Assembly (NCBI GenBank): GCA_963576725.1
Contig: OY755238.1
Span: forward strand, 31,366,145 to 31,430,144
Length of the DNA stretch: 64,000 nucleotides
Direction: 5' to 3'
Origin: Azorinus chamasolen
Taxonomy: Eukaryota > Mollusca > Bivalvia > Cardiida > Solecurtidae
Shown piece after piece: positions 43,331-56,282 of this stretch. The notes below the pieces were generated by a model. That model was not told where the DNA came from, made no database searches, and saw nothing but the letters and a program-made list of their open reading frames with translations. Position numbers and translations under genes: made by a program. Each line of letters starts with the position of its first letter. The stretch's first letter is position 1.

Positions 43331-45275
43331 ACTACTTATATTACTAGTAGGGGATGTTCAAAATAAACTACGACCCACGCAGTGTGTCTATACTTCCATG
43401 TGGTACCTGTGACGCACCAGTAACATGGTCCCAAGAAGGAGAATACTGTAACAACTGTAGTATCTGGTATCATAAAAGCTTTGAGGACATATAAAAAACA
43501 TGTCATACCTTAACCGCTCCAGTGTTATTTGGCATTGCTGTAAATGTGACAGTATAAACGTAGATGTTTTTACTTTTAACAGCTATGAGCTCACCACTTT
43601 CAAACCATTATCGATAATTGAAAGCACTTTAGTGTCGGTCACATCATCGTGCTTCAGACCGATACATACAAATAGTCCACGCACTTCAACGAATAACAAC
43701 AGAAGACAAAGTCGACTACATTCTGTCCCTATTCAGCTTCCCATAACAGCCAAGAAACTCCTTCATCGACAAGCTCTGTACAAAATACCAACCTCCGACT
43801 TTTGACTGTAAATTGCTGTTGACTCGGAACAAATAGATCTAAATTCCAGACAGTCATTGAATACTTTAAATCCGACGGCATATGTGGGACAGAATCTAGG
43901 CTCAAAGGCATTACACCAGGGAAAGATCCAGAGAGATATACCTTAAAAACAGTGAAGTCTTCCCAAACAACCTTACAATCAACCGTAAAGATAGATCCAA
44001 CTAAATAGGAGGTGGAGTCTTCATAGCTACATCCAACAACATAGTCACAGATGCGCAACCACAACTCACCACCAATTGTGAAATTGTTTGGTCAAAATTA
44101 CGCCTGAAGAATCGCAGACCTATATCTCTGTTCCTTCTACATGCCACATAGAAATATACTCATTGTGTGTATCTTAGAAGAAACTATCTGACTCAAAAAG
44201 AAGATAAACACATGATAATATAATCATAATCATACCTCAGTCGATAATAAGAGTAGGGCATCGCGCCCGGGTTTCTCTGTATCCTCTTCCCTCTCTCTGG
44301 GGCGTCTATAGTGAGCAGAAACGGACGTTAATCAACACAAACAAAACATGATCATAGCTGGAGACTTCAACTGCCCCAATATCAACTTGGACACACACTT
44401 GAGAAAGGTGCTCCAGACAGAGAAGTGCAACAAGCACTGATTCACTTTTCAATAGAACATAACATTACCCAAGTTAACAACCAACCCACCAGATATTACA
44501 ACATCCTTGGCCTCGTCTTTACTGCAAACCCATCATTTGTACAAACATCAACAGCAGTCCCATGCATTAGCGATCACGCCATAGTAGTCATAGACATTGA
44601 CGTTTTGCCATACTTTGTAAGACAGAAAAGCAGGATAATTTACAAATTCAACAAGGCCAACTGGGATTACATCAACAAAGATTTTGTAAACCTAACTGAA
44701 GAGCTACAGAAAAATGAAGATCAGAATATAGGACCACTTTGGAACCTATTAAAGGGAAGAATAGAGGAAACGATTTGTAAACATGTACCCTAAAACTGTC
44801 GGGTAAAAGGAAATATCTCCCCTGGTTCAGTCATGAACTTAAGAGAATGGTGAAGAGGAAGTGAAGACTATACAAAATGGCAAAAACGACTGATAACTGG
44901 ACTCATTTCAAGACCTATTAATGGTTGTGCAAGAAAGAATTCAAGAAAGCTGAACTTCAACATATTAACTCCACCATAGAAAAAGCACTTGACGAGAATA
45001 ACTGTAAGCCATTTTGGCGATATGTGAAATCCAGAAAACAAGACAATGTAGGGGTTCAACCGCTGAAACGGAGAGGCCAGTTCTTCAACTCTAGCAAAGA
45101 AAAGGCCCAGATCCTAGTTGACCAGTTCAAGTCTGTGTTCACCAAGCACGACAACAGCAGACCTGAAACCATTCTCACTGAAACCTCTGATGATAACTAC
45201 AAAAGGCATCGAAAAATTTCTCTCAAGCATTGATATTAATAAGGCCAGAGGACCAGATAACATAACTAATATCTT
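43330..45275 (+). pseudogene. Non-LTR retrotransposon (CR1-like) with PHD-finger ORF1, truncated
   Basis: In order: a PHD-like Cys/His finger in two frames (CGTCDAPVTW, YCNNCSIWYH, then WHCCKCDS, 43390-43560); apurinic-type endonuclease remnants (MIIAGDFNCPNINLD at 44349-44393; QPTRYYNILGLVFTANP and CISDHAIVVID in 44425-44793); the basic linker (44925-45190, KPFWRYVKSRKQD); and the first reverse-transcriptase motif (FLSSIDINKARGPDNI, about 45217-45265). It is then cut off at about 45275 by unrelated sequence. Several frameshifts. The PHD-type first ORF is a feature of some CR1/L2-group LINEs in invertebrates; the clade call is tentative. Confidence 0.75.
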
Positions 45276-46560
45276 GTTTGGGAGGCAATTATATAAAAGA
45301 AGGGGGCGGAATCTAATGGCAATTAAAACCTATTTTGCTAGGTAGAATGCTTTTGCCTTTTCCGCTCCCCACCTCCGATTGCGTAAGAAAGAACATGTAG
45401 TTCGTCCAAACGTTTAGCACTAGTAGGAAGCATGCTTAATGTGGTTTTATCTTATGAATTGTGCTTGGTCTATTTTTCCCTTACACTTTATGATAGGAAG
45501 AGGATTGTACACAAACTAGGTTTCACTTCTATACTTTTTATTTATTAGAGTTCCCTAACAATGGCGGATGTGGGCGTGAACCACTTTGTTATTACTGAAA
45601 CAATAATGTCCTTAATAAATAAAGCACAAATGTTCAAGTAAGCACTGCCAATATTCATTTGGCCTGTAAACAAAAGCATAAAACGTTCAAGATAGCACTT
45701 CCAATATACACTTAGATAAAGCTCAAAAGTTCAAGTAAGCACTGCCAATATACACTTGGTTTTAACACAAAGCAACAAAATATCCCAGGGATAGTATGTA
45801 CTATTAAAAGGTAAAATCACGAGGCACAGGTAAAAATGAACCCCTATTGCTTTACCAGCTTGACTGCATGAGTGGTTGACCGCTTTCTAGCAGAGACCTG
45901 TGCCCATTTCCCAATCTCGTGGAAGAATTTCAGACCAAAATAATCTTGGCGTTAGGCATATTTTGTGTAAGAAATGTGAAAAGGTTGAATAATGTTTCAA
46001 GATACAAAAAATTCAATTTTAGTCAGGTTTACGTGAAAAAACATTAGCTATATCAGAAGCTATTGGCCGACCATAGTAACATAAACCAATAACACTTTAA
46101 AACAGACAGCCTGTAAATATAAAATAAATTTTTGCATGTAAAAAAATACATATAAGATATATCTTCAATCTCAAGTTTAATAAAAACATAAATATTTGTT
46201 ACAAGTTATGATTCTATTTCTAACGAGATTGTTATCAATTTTAAGATCTAAGACAATATTTTGTTAAAATTATAAATGCATGTATTGAGGCCTGGCGTAA
46301 CTGGATCAAGGGAAGTAATGCTGACGCGCTTAAAACTTGTCTACAACAAATTAGCCTCCCTTAATCATATTAGTGAGGTCCAAGACATTGCCTCCTATGT
46401 GCAAAAGATAAATAATCTGGGGTGCCCTTTTCTAATAAGGTTACCAAATTCCGCTGGGATTTTCGCAGCACCCCAATCGACAGTCAAATACCTGCCGACC
46501 GTCTTATTATTGTAGTTGTTAACCACTAAAAAGGCGAACATGCTATGAAGAAAACAGAAT
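45276..46560. other. AT-rich spacer
   Basis: Short repeats 'aaagcacaaatgttcaagtaagcactgccaatat' occur three times at 45620-45760 (about 55-bp spacing). A + strand frame at 46276-46515 is unrecognised. No other feature seen. Confidence 0.45.
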
Positions 46561-47220
46561 TTTAGCTATTTAAACATATATACTTTGTAGGCGTCGGATA
46601 ACCGTCTCACAAGTTTATGTAGTTTGTCCGCAGACCAGTTTAATTTCGAGGCCGTGACTGAAGCAGCCAAACGAAAACTGAGGTGTGTGGATCCCAGACA
46701 TTGAGGGCACTTTCAAATGTGACTGAAATTTGAAACCATGTGAGGGTTTGGCCGTTGTAGTGTCAAAATAGGGGCCTGGTAGCCATGCATAGCTGATATA
46801 TATGCTGTTAGTGCTCGAATGGGACAAATCGTATGGTTATATTGTTTCATGAGGCATACTGTCGACCCATTGTCTTTGCTGAAAGTCCCAAAGCTTGGGC
46901 AGGCCAATAGTATATGTCCATTTGGTGTTTTTGCTAAAGAGGGGTTGATTATTCATCCAGTCTCAGCCTTGAAATCACTATAGAAAATCTGATGGGATAA
47001 TTTGAGCTTCTAGGTCCGTGTATCAAGCTGTGTGCCTATAGCAAGCATGACTGCTGCTGACGAGTAATTGGATTGGCAACTGTATTTTGCTTGGAAGGAA
47101 CAAGATCTGTCTGAAAAACAATGGCATGCTTTTCAAACATGCATATTAAAGCAAATGGACAAATAATTGCATCAACTGCTTGGATTTCGTAGACTACTTG
47201 GTCAGTAATTGGACCCAAGC
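46560..47220 (-). pseudogene. DIRS-like retroelement remnant (RNase H tail and tyrosine recombinase)
   Basis: On the minus strand, 47218-47036 ends in TDLVPSKQNTVANPITRQQQ, the pattern at the end of an RNase H domain in DIRS-type retroelements. Downstream on that strand, CPIRALTAYISAMHG (within 46907-46713) and SFRLAASVTASKLNW..LHKLVRRLSDAYKVYM (about 46680-46570, another frame) match the catalytic part of tyrosine recombinases, with the Arg of the SFR motif and the final Tyr. Several frame changes; no reverse transcriptase seen upstream. A Crypton would be the alternative but would not explain the RNase H piece. Confidence 0.5.
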
Positions 47221-47585
47221 CTCATTATGCATGAGCATGTGAACTTTCCTGTTGTTCCAGTGTTCCCCTAGAAATGGACAGTTAAAAGAACAAGGATCTT
47301 TGCAAGGAAAGACATATTTCGCAAGACGGGGTGATTGGGCAAAGCCTCGGGTCATGGTAAAATTACCACTGACTATCTAGGAGGCAAGACACCAGAACCG
47401 ATCGCACCAGCTGTGTGTGTTGATAGAAGCAACATATCACCTGAGAACCAAACCACTTGTTAAAAACCGTTCATAGTGTCTTCCCCAGGGTCCAATTAGG
47501 GCACGGAAATTTGAAAAGGACACTTTTACGTATGATAACCCACCTTATTAGGGCTTTGGAATTTTTTGCCGATTTGGGATATTAC
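47220..47585. other. Spacer, nothing recognised
   Basis: No supportable ORF or repeat. Confidence 0.4.
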
Positions 47586-47995
47586 ATTGTGTTTTGTAGT
47601 CTTCTATTCCTTATTCTATTCTCTATTGTATACCTAACACCATCTATTATATCATATATTATATCATGTCTTATTCCTATTCCTTAATCTATTCTACACT
47701 ATTTTTATTCTATTCTCTACCCATCCCCATTTAACCCATTCTGTTCCTTATTCAATGCTTTATTCAATGTTCGTCCCCATCTAAAATCAACACATATTTG
47801 GTAATATTCTTATTCCTATTCCTTTTTATTCAATTCCGTTATTTACATCTATTATCATCTATTGTCATTCTCTTTACAATTATTATGACTATTTACATTA
47901 TTTTATTTGTATTATGTTATTATTGTTATTATTGTATTATTATTATTATTGTCAGTATTGTATCATTATTATTATCATTCTATCCTTTTTGGTAA
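47586..47995 (+). repeat. T-rich low-complexity tract
   Basis: Imperfect TATTC/TTATT repeats, ending in (TTA)n at about 47900-47980. The hydrophobic frames through it are by-products of composition. Confidence 0.8.
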
Positions 47996-48712
47996 GTCAT
48001 GATAAATACAATGTCTCGTTTGAACTTTATATTCTAAAGTAAACATATGTATTCGTGAATGTCCCATTCAGGTCATTTTTTCAAGAAATGAGCAGCTTTT
48101 GAGCCCTATCCACTACACCAACAATTTTCACAGATCTTTCCAAGCTATTATTAATTTATAGACTATTACTACCACAGAACAAATTTGATGCAAAATAAAT
48201 GTGTCCGAAGTTTAATGCTATCTGAATATAGGTACACTTTGCTTTGCAGTTTATAGTTTCATTTCCGGTTTGAAATGTGCATCAAATCTGACCAAATAAA
48301 GGCATCATTTATGCCGGTACTTTGGGGGGTAGGAACACCTGCTGCAGGCTGTTGGATTATTGGTACATTTTCCGGCGGGGCCATGAAAACTATGTATTGG
48401 AATCGCATTGGCTGTGTATCCTTATGTACAAGAAATGATCAATATAGACAACAAACAGTGGTAGATTTCTTTTATATATATATTTCTTTCAGTCAAAAAG
48501 TAAACAACACCATTTGGAAATTTAGCCTTCAATGCATAGAACTGCTCTTGCAAATTTCAGTGACTAAATAAAAAGGTATGAGTCCAGATAAGAGGTTTAC
48601 TGTATAAACACAGAGCAGGCTATTAACATGCATTCATTGTTACTGGTGACTATTTATGAACAACTTCTGATCAGTATCCAGGCTGTATTAGGTTTTGTTT
48701 CTTTTCTTTGTT
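47996..48712. other. Spacer, nothing recognised
   Basis: A 98-codon + strand frame at 48275-48571 has no recognisable motif and ends in AT-rich sequence. Confidence 0.4.
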
Positions 48713-48716
48713 TTTA

Positions 48717-48945
48717 TTATACGCCCATTTGAAAAGAAACAGGACGTATTATATAGAATGGCTCCGTCCATCCGTCTGTATGTCTGTCCGTCTGTCTGTA
48801 ACATCTCAAACTCAAATTCTGCTTGGTAGATTCTTCTCAAAGTTCACCACAATGTGTATTTGGACATGCTACAGTATGCATGGGTGTGTCCGGGTACGTA
48901 TATCCAAGGTCAATGTCGCACAAATGGATTTGTGATTATTATTAC
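48717..48945 (+). mobile_element. HINE-like 5' fragment
   Basis: Starts 'ttattatacgcccatttg..caggacgtatta', then CCGTCCATCCGTCTGTATGTCTGTCCGTCTG, then one core unit. No 3' end. Confidence 0.6.
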
Positions 48946-49039
48946 TTGCGGAGTACTTCAAGTGCACATCAAAGTACAAATATGAGCCATGCAGGAAACA
49001 GAACAAACAGCCGCCCGATCAGCAACACAAGAAATCACA

Positions 49040-49165
49040 GCAAATATACATAACTAACAAAAACATAGAGACACACAAAGGCAAAACAAACAAACAATAG
49101 GAGGAGATGGAAATACCGCCTCGGAACGGTCAGTGACAAAGGTCACTGGGGGACCAGGTAAGCCA
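49040..49165 (+). repeat. End fragment of the repeated retroelement-like module
   Basis: 'acaaacaaacaataggaggagatgg' then 'taccgcctcggaacggtcagtgac', equivalent to the TACCGCCTTGGCACGGTCAGTAGC block at 35390 and 55070; an inverse copy lies at about 61440-61500. Confidence 0.55.
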
Positions 49166-49169
49166 GACG

Positions 49170-50090
49170 TTTTAGAAACTCTTTTGAAACTAGCGCGGCT
49201 AATTTATTGCTGAATGAAATCTCTTTGGAATTGAAAACCACAGTTATGAACCCAAATTCAAAAGCATATACAAGCAAACTGTGTTTCTAAAAGCTCTTTG
49301 GACAATTATGAATCAAAATTATTGAGACCGAGAAACTCTTTTGGAATTCAGAAAGAAGTAGAGAATGTATTTGGAGTTAGAATCGTATGTATTTTAACTC
49401 TTTGGACCTGAATCTGCAAGTAAACTCTGTTTTTAGAAAATATTTTGAACAGTTACAGTTCCAAATTATAAAGACCGAGAAATTCATTGGACCAGTATCT
49501 ACAAGCAAGCTCTGTTTTTAGAAACTACATTTTGTATTTGGACAGTTACAAATCCAAATAATTATTATTATAAAGGCCGAGAAACTCTTTGGACCAGTAT
49601 CTACAAGCAAACTCTGTTTTTTGAAACTCTTTGGACAGTTATGAATCCAAATTCTGAAGACGGAGAAACTCTTTGGAATTCAAAAACAAGTCAAGAATGT
49701 GTCATAACGAATGTATTTTAGTTCTTTGGGGCTGAATCTGCAAGTAAACTCTGCTTTTAGAAACTATTTGGACAGTTACAGCTTCAAATTATAAAAACCT
49801 AGAAACTCTTTGGACCAGTATCTACAAGCAAACACTGCTTGAGAAACTCTTTTGACAGTTACAGATCCAAATTATAAAAGTCGACAGTATAAAGACCGGG
49901 AAACTCTTTTGACCAGTATCTCCAAGCTAGCTTTGGTTTTAGAAACTATTTGGACAGTTATGAATCCAATTTATTGAGACCGAGAAATGTTTTGAAATCA
50001 AAAACTAGTCGAGAATGCGTTTTTGGGTTTGAATCCACAATCACAAGAAGATGTTATAAAAGCCTTTAATGACACTTCTCGATATTCGGA
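49170..50090 (+). repeat. Satellite block (GAAACTCTTTGGA family)
   Basis: About ten diverged units of roughly 90-100 bp around 'gagaaactctttggac', 'cagtatctacaagcaaactctg', 'ttttagaaactctttggacagtta', 'aatccaaatta'. The same family recurs at 56283-56590. Confidence 0.8.
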
Positions 50091-50098
50091 TGATATTT

Positions 50099-51205
50099 AT
50101 GTCTCCCCCCATATTTATATGGGGGAGACATATTGTTTTCGTGAGAGTTGTCTGTCTGTCCGTCTGTCTGTCACACTTTTTGTCCGGACGATAACTTCAA
50201 TATGCCTGATGCCAGTTGATTGAAACTTCATATATGGAAAGATCATGACGAGAGGAAGTGTCATGCACAAGGTCCATAACTCTGGCTTCACTAATATTGG
50301 AGATATTGCACTTTGTAAAAAATATAATTTTTTGTCCGGACAATAACTTCAATATGCCTGATGCCAGTTGATTGAAACTTCATATATGGAAAGAGCATAA
50401 TGAGAGGAAGTGTCATGCAGAAGGTCCATAACTCTGGCTTCACTAATATAGGAGTTATTGCCCTTTGTAAAAAAATCACGCTTTTTTGTCCGGACGATAA
50501 CTTCTATATGGCTCATGCCATTGAATTGAAACTTCATATATGGAAAGATCATAACGAGAGGAAGTGTCATGCACAAGGTCCGTAACTCTGGCTTCACTAA
50601 TATTGGAGTTATTGCCCTTTGTAAAAAAAATCACAATTTTTTGTCCGGATGATTACTCCTATGTGACACATGCCATTGGAGTGAAACTTCATACATGTAA
50701 CGATCATGATAAGAGAAAGTGTCATGCATAAGATCCTTAACTCCAGCTTCAATAAATTTTAGAGTTATTGCCCCTTGTACATTTGTTTAATTCTTTCTTG
50801 TCCGGACAATAACTCGCACATGGCTCTTGCCATCGTATTGAAACTTCATACATGGAAAGAGCATGATGAGAGAAAGTGTCATGAACAAGGGCCATAATTC
50901 TGGCTTCAATAATTTTGGAGTTATTGCCCTTTGTTACATTGTTTGGCCGATCAATAACTCCTGTTCGACTGATGCTATTGGAATGACATTTTATTTTTGG
51001 AAAGAGCATGATGAAAGTAAGTGGCATGCACAAGGGCCATAAAATCTGGTATCAGTATTTTTGGAGTTATTAGCTGTTATCATTTTCTTCTTGAAAAATG
51101 TAGTGTGGAAAACGCATAATGAGGGGAAGTATCATTCATCAAGACCATAACATTTTTAGTGATTTCCCTTTACATATTGTTTTTATTAGAGGGGAGACAT
51201 CCGGT
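50099..51205 (+). mobile_element. HINE/Helentron-like element, ATGTCTCCCC family
   Basis: 5' hairpin TCTCCCCCCATA-TTTA-TATGGGGGAGA, then TCTGTCTGTCCGTCTGTCTGTC. About seven tandem units of roughly 150 bp ('gtccggacgataacttcaatatg', 'attgaaacttcatatatggaaaga', 'agtgtcatgcacaaggtccataactctggcttc'). 3' inverted arm GGGGAGACAT at about 51191-51200; the terminal stem is not visible and LINE sequence follows. Confidence 0.72.
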
Positions 51206-51209
51206 TTTT

Positions 51210-52910
51210 TTGACAAAAAACTCTAGTTTTAAATTAGATAGCCCTTTCTTTGATGCTCTGATTCCTACAATTTATCCTAAAGAACTCAAATTGAATAAAG
51301 CTTATCCATCCGACAACTATGCAGCGTTTCTTGATCTAACATTGATAATGTCTCTAAATGAAACATTAAATGAATTGCACAGATTTTCAAAACATTCTGG
51401 TTTAAAAGTCAACTTTGAAAAAAACACATGTAATATGGATAGGGTGCAAAAAGTACAGTACTGATTCAATTAAAACAAAGTGGAAACTTTCATGGGGAGT
51501 AAATAGGTTTAAATTGTTAGGGATTATATTTGATGTGGACCTTTCAAACATGATTATGCTCAACTATACTGAAAAAATACAAAAATTAAAAGCTCTGATA
51601 TCAAATTGGTATCGACGGTATTTAACACCTATGGGGAAAATCACAGTAATTAAAACACTACTTCTCCCCCTACTTATCACCTCATTATGTCACTTCCAAA
51701 TCCTTCTAATGAAATCTTAATGGAAATAAATTCAATGTTCTTTGACTTCATTTGGCAAGGGATTGCGAAAATAAAAAAAGCAGTGTTAGTTAAACAATAC
51801 TTTGAAGAGGGTCTTAAGGTGATAACTTTAAAATGTTTTATAGAAGGTTTAAAATCAACTTGGTTGAGAAGATTAATAACAAACTATGGTAAATGGAACA
51901 AAATTCTATAATGTAATATTGATTATAGTAAAGTTTTCTCTTTAGGATCCGAGTATCTACAAAAATGTGAGAAAGAAATATCAAATCCATTTTGGCAATA
52001 TGTCATTAAAGCTTTCCATAAAATACAAACATCATACACTCATGAAAACATAGCATAATTAATGGCTACACCGTTATTCTATAACAAAGATATTCAAATA
52101 GGTAAAAAGTATGTATTTTACAAACCTTATTTTAGAAAAGGGATTTCACAAATAAATGATCTACTCACCTCTGAAGGAAACTTCTACAGTTATCAGTCTT
52201 TTTGTGAAATCTATGATATGCATACTGACTTTGTAAAATATTACTGTCTTATAGATGTTATAAAAAGATTTTTAAATAAGTTTAGCTTTACAGTAACACT
52301 GCAAAAATTGCAAAATTAATTCCTCCCTTTAAATGCATAATACTACTGAAACTGTCAAAAGGTTCAGCTCATTTATATAACATACTGAATAAAAATAATG
52401 AAAAACCTACTGCAGTAACAAGGTGGATCCAAATTTTCCAGTTAGATGATAACGATTGGAATGAAATCTACAATGCTGTATTTAAATATAATTTCAGTAC
52501 AGAAATAAGGTGGTTTCAGTATCGAATAAACCATAGAATTCTTGCAACACAAAAATACCTTTTTAACATCAAAATCTCAAACAATCCTTATTGCAGTGTT
52601 TGTGGTGAAATAGAAACAATTCAACATATGCTTTGGTCATGTCCAGAAACAGAATTATTTTTGACAAAAACCAGCGGTGGATGCAATTAGCAACAATTAA
52701 TAATTTTATAAATGAGAAGATATACCTTTTCAATTTAAACATTTCCTATTCAATGGCTGACATGACTATTCTACTAGAAACAAAGTACTATGCATATCTG
52801 ACCAGAAAAAGAAAAGGAAAACTCTCAATAATATCATTGAAAAACAAAATAATAGCTAAATATCTCGAAGATATTTGTCAAATGTTTTGGAAATGTCCAG
52901 CAAGATTGCG
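51210..52910 (+). pseudogene. L1-like LINE, 3' half of ORF2
   Basis: Readable in successive frames from the end of the reverse-transcriptase palm (the ADD box is corrupted near 51318) through SLNETLNELHRFSKHSGLKVNF, WYRRYLTPMGKITVIKTLLLP (thumb, 51415-51720), a long helical region (52062-52319) and the C-terminal Cys/His motif CSVCGEIETIQHMLWSC (about 52595-52645). That C-terminal CCHC-type motif and the preceding order are characteristic of L1/Tx1 LINE ORF2. Multiple stops; 5' part absent, as expected for incomplete reverse transcription. Confidence 0.75.
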
Positions 52911-52964
52911 TCAATCTAATGGGACTGGTCCAGACCTGACACAATGTCATTGCCCATATTGATT

Positions 52965-54100
52965 ACTTTGTCTCACAGAAGCGCTGCTTCCTGAGGTCAT
53001 GCTGGCATTGGCTGAGGATGTCAAGGCACTAAGAAAAACCAGGTTATTGTGTGTGATGTATTCCATGATCTTACATGTAACAGAAGTTAGGGATACGGGC
53101 CAGTAGTTTGAAGGGGTTATTCTGGACCATGGTTTTGTAAATAGGATTAATGTGACAGTATTCCATTCACTGGGGACTTTATCTTGTCAAGAGGCCTGAA
53201 CGATCAGAGCAAGAACAGGACCCATGGAATGTGCCACTTCTTTCAGAAACCTTCATAAGATGGTGTCTAGACAAGTAGCTTTGTGAAAATTAGGGCCCTT
53301 GAGAACATTGCAGACACTATTTGTCGTGACATGAATAGGACGGACATCCGAATAAGGATACTCTCAAATGACACAAAGAAGAGATATGTCCTCATGTGTA
53401 AAGACAGAAAACTGGTGGTTCAGTATTTTAACATTGTTAATGTCATCCTTCATCAGCGGGGTTACTCTCGAGCTGTCACATTTCTTGCTCCTAACAAAAG
53501 AGTAGTGTGGCTTACAGCTGGTGTCTTTCACTAGGTCAATCACATACCCATCATGAGCTTCCTTGCACTTCTTCTTTGCAAGTTTTCTGTAGCTCCTTGT
53601 ATATGCCCAGTTCTTCTGTATATTAGTCCGCAGCACTTTTTTATGCACATTTCTTTTTTTCGTGAGAAATGGCGGGTGGTGGAGTTGCACTATGGCTGGC
53701 TGAAGCTGATAGATGTTAACTTAGAAGGGAACACTAATTTGAGGGCGGCTGTGCACACTGCTGAATATATCCAATACAGTATAGATTGGTAAATGGGCTG
53801 ATTTGCCAAGTGTGCTGCAAACTCAGTCATTTTGATGGGTCATAGAGCATGTGTGAGCCTCCTTCCACAGGTGGACAAGATGTGAGGTAGGGTTCCTTCG
53901 TGAAAGATATTTTAGTCAGTACTATGACATGCTCACTGATTCCGGGTATTGAGGTATATCTGTTTAACTAGTGATCGTTTGTGGCAATAACATATAGAGT
54001 GTTCTCATCACGGAGAGGGAATGTTACTAATATCCAGTGGCACTGAATATGTCTATGAGTTCATTGTTGAGTGAGAGTGGGTACCTATGGCCAGTAACTG
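52965..54100 (-). pseudogene. CR1-like LINE fragment (endonuclease end to early RT)
   Basis: On the minus strand: a corrupted endonuclease tail (SIPGISEHVIV at about 53945), the linker ORF 53690-53364 (NWAYTRSYRKLAKKKCKEAHDGY, FVRSKKCDSSRVTPL, LNHQFSVFT), then reverse-transcriptase block pieces to about 52980 (PSEWNTVT, NYWPVSLTSVTCKIMEYI in two frames). Truncated at both ends. Related in layout to the 43.3-kb element but in opposite orientation. Confidence 0.7.
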
Positions 54101-54830
54101 TTAAAATGGCCAATCACTATCCGAGAGATTCATTTTCCTGCAAATGTAGAAAGGGTTTTATCATAGGTGCTGCTGGTGTAAGTAAAATATATCAATTCAT
54201 TATGTAAAAACATCGCCATTCTCACGAGAAGCTATGGCGTTACAATCTCTAATGATACAGCTAATATAAGTTGTGTACAATCAAACATACCAATATTACA
54301 CTGAGACTATGGCAATAAGAGAATAATCGTCTGGCGTTTTTTATCATCTCTTAATACACCTGCGTGAAGAGGTACTATACTTTGCACAGATTTGTATCAA
54401 AGTTATAATTATACCGTATGATAATGTACTGTAAACGTATTTAAAACGATGTTTTCCGAACTTGCAATCATCACAGGTCACTAAAATCTTCCTTAAATGT
54501 GCCATAAATAGATATATACTAATACTGTGGAGACGTTGCTAAGAAATTAAATGCAAAAAGTGTCGAAATTGTCAACATTACGGTTATTTTATACTATATA
54601 GAGATTGTATTGACTTTTGACCTAGTTTCTGACCTTCAAAGAGGGGTTTGGCAGTGGCATGGACCAGAACCACAAATGATTAGTATCTAGCAACACCAAT
54701 ATGGTATTCAAACATTTCTACTAAAAATGCCATGGACCTAAAAAGCATAAGCGACTTTTTACACCTTTGATGCCCGACTATTTAGTAAGGAGGGTCCTGA
54801 GATGTTAATCTTTAATAATATTAATGGAAA
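54101..54830. other. Spacer, nothing recognised
   Basis: AT-rich; no supportable feature. Confidence 0.45.
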
Positions 54831-54834
54831 AGTA

Positions 54835-56230
54835 GTAAAGTCAAGCAGGCAAAGCCACATGCAAGACGCAACCACCATCAAAACACCGATAGACAGCATG
54901 ACACACACACACACACACAACCACACACCCAAACGCACACAAACACACCCACGAAATGAACACAGAAAACACCAAAAGACACACAAGAACCAGGGACAAA
55001 CGTTCCACACATGAACAAATCACAAGCACAAAGACGCAAGGCAAACAAAAGGAAGGGTGACAAAGAGAGTACCGCCTTGGCACGGTCAGTAGCAAAAACA
55101 CCACTGGGGGTTTAAACCGGTTTACGGACGTCCTAACCTCACACCTCTCTCAAAGTCACCCTAGCTTTACAAATATTGTAAATAAAGGTATCCCCGCTGG
55201 ACTTACCCACAACATAGACGACGGTGAACACATGACAACATGTAAAACATAGCATAATAACTGTGACAATCCGTCAAATATGTACTCGATGACTGCTGAA
55301 GTCAGAGCACCTGCAGGTAAGCCGTTAAGGGCACGACAGGGAAAAAGTAATACATGAGTCTGGTAAGCTCATCCTGTATCCAAGTTTAAGAGTGTACCAT
55401 CATAGAGTACTACCCTCGGCCTGTCCTCGCGCAAACAAAGAAGGAAGCGTAGCTACCGACTGTAAAAGGGTCGATAACCAAACATGCAGTGCGTTGCAAT
55501 ATAATAGGATCATAACCTTTCTTTTTAAATGTTTTAATGCGTTTTATAAACAAATCATGAAAATGGATAAATTACCAGTAATGATGTGAACAAGTGGTTT
55601 ATAATAAAAGCTTGAAGCGCTACAGTCTCAAGAAGTAGGGATACAATTTTATTGTAGTTAAAAATAACGTTCCTTATTGGTTTATTGTATTTATAACAGT
55701 TGATAGGTGATTCAGAATTTATGAAATATTGAGGAATAGTATCGATTACATTCTTATTACGAAATATACTTTGAATATCAATAAAATCGATACCTTTTTT
55801 ATGAATTTAAGTTTAAAAAAATGTCTTTTATGTTCAGATTCTTTATCAATCTGAGGACGAAGAACATACTGTGTGTAACTTTGTATAATTGAGGCAGTTT
55901 TGATCAGTGGGTCTGTACGCATAACAAATTTATCAGCCTCCTCGTCAATGAACCGAATACAAGAAAATGGCAAAGATGATAGACAAGAAAGCATAGCATG
56001 TTTGCCAGTTTCTTTAAGAATAGTATGTAAATCATTAACAGACATATTAAGCCGTAATTTGCGCTTAATATTACCATTTCTACGCTTACCATGTGATCTG
56101 CTTTTGCGTTTTCTAATTGAAAATATTGAGGAAATATCGATGTTACGATATTTAGATATATTACCACTTTGGTAAATGCTGTCATTCAAACCCAAAGGGA
56201 AAGGTGTTTGTAATTTTTAATCCGGTCTAG
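54835..56230 (-). repeat. Retroelement-like repeated module (copy C) with protein remnant
   Basis: The CA-rich zone and the roughly 400 bp to 55440 closely match 35200-35750. Further on, a 149-codon minus-strand frame (56195-55746) contains a basic patch (RKRKSRSHGKRRNGNIKRK), SLPFSCIRFIDEEADKF and SEHKRHFFKLKFIKKV, and decays into frameshifted protein-like sequence to about 55500. This is the N-terminal-domain style of a common invertebrate retroelement ORF (Penelope-like is my best guess). Copies B and C together indicate an element longer than either. Confidence 0.5.
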
Positions 56231-56282
56231 CTCTGTGATAAAACGAGCTTTAGATTTCAAACTACTGGTAGTATTAGACTCA

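Noticed and set aside
46276..46515. 79-codon + strand ORF as a host exon
   Set aside because: No recognisable domain, no convincing splice sites, surrounded by retroelement remnants.
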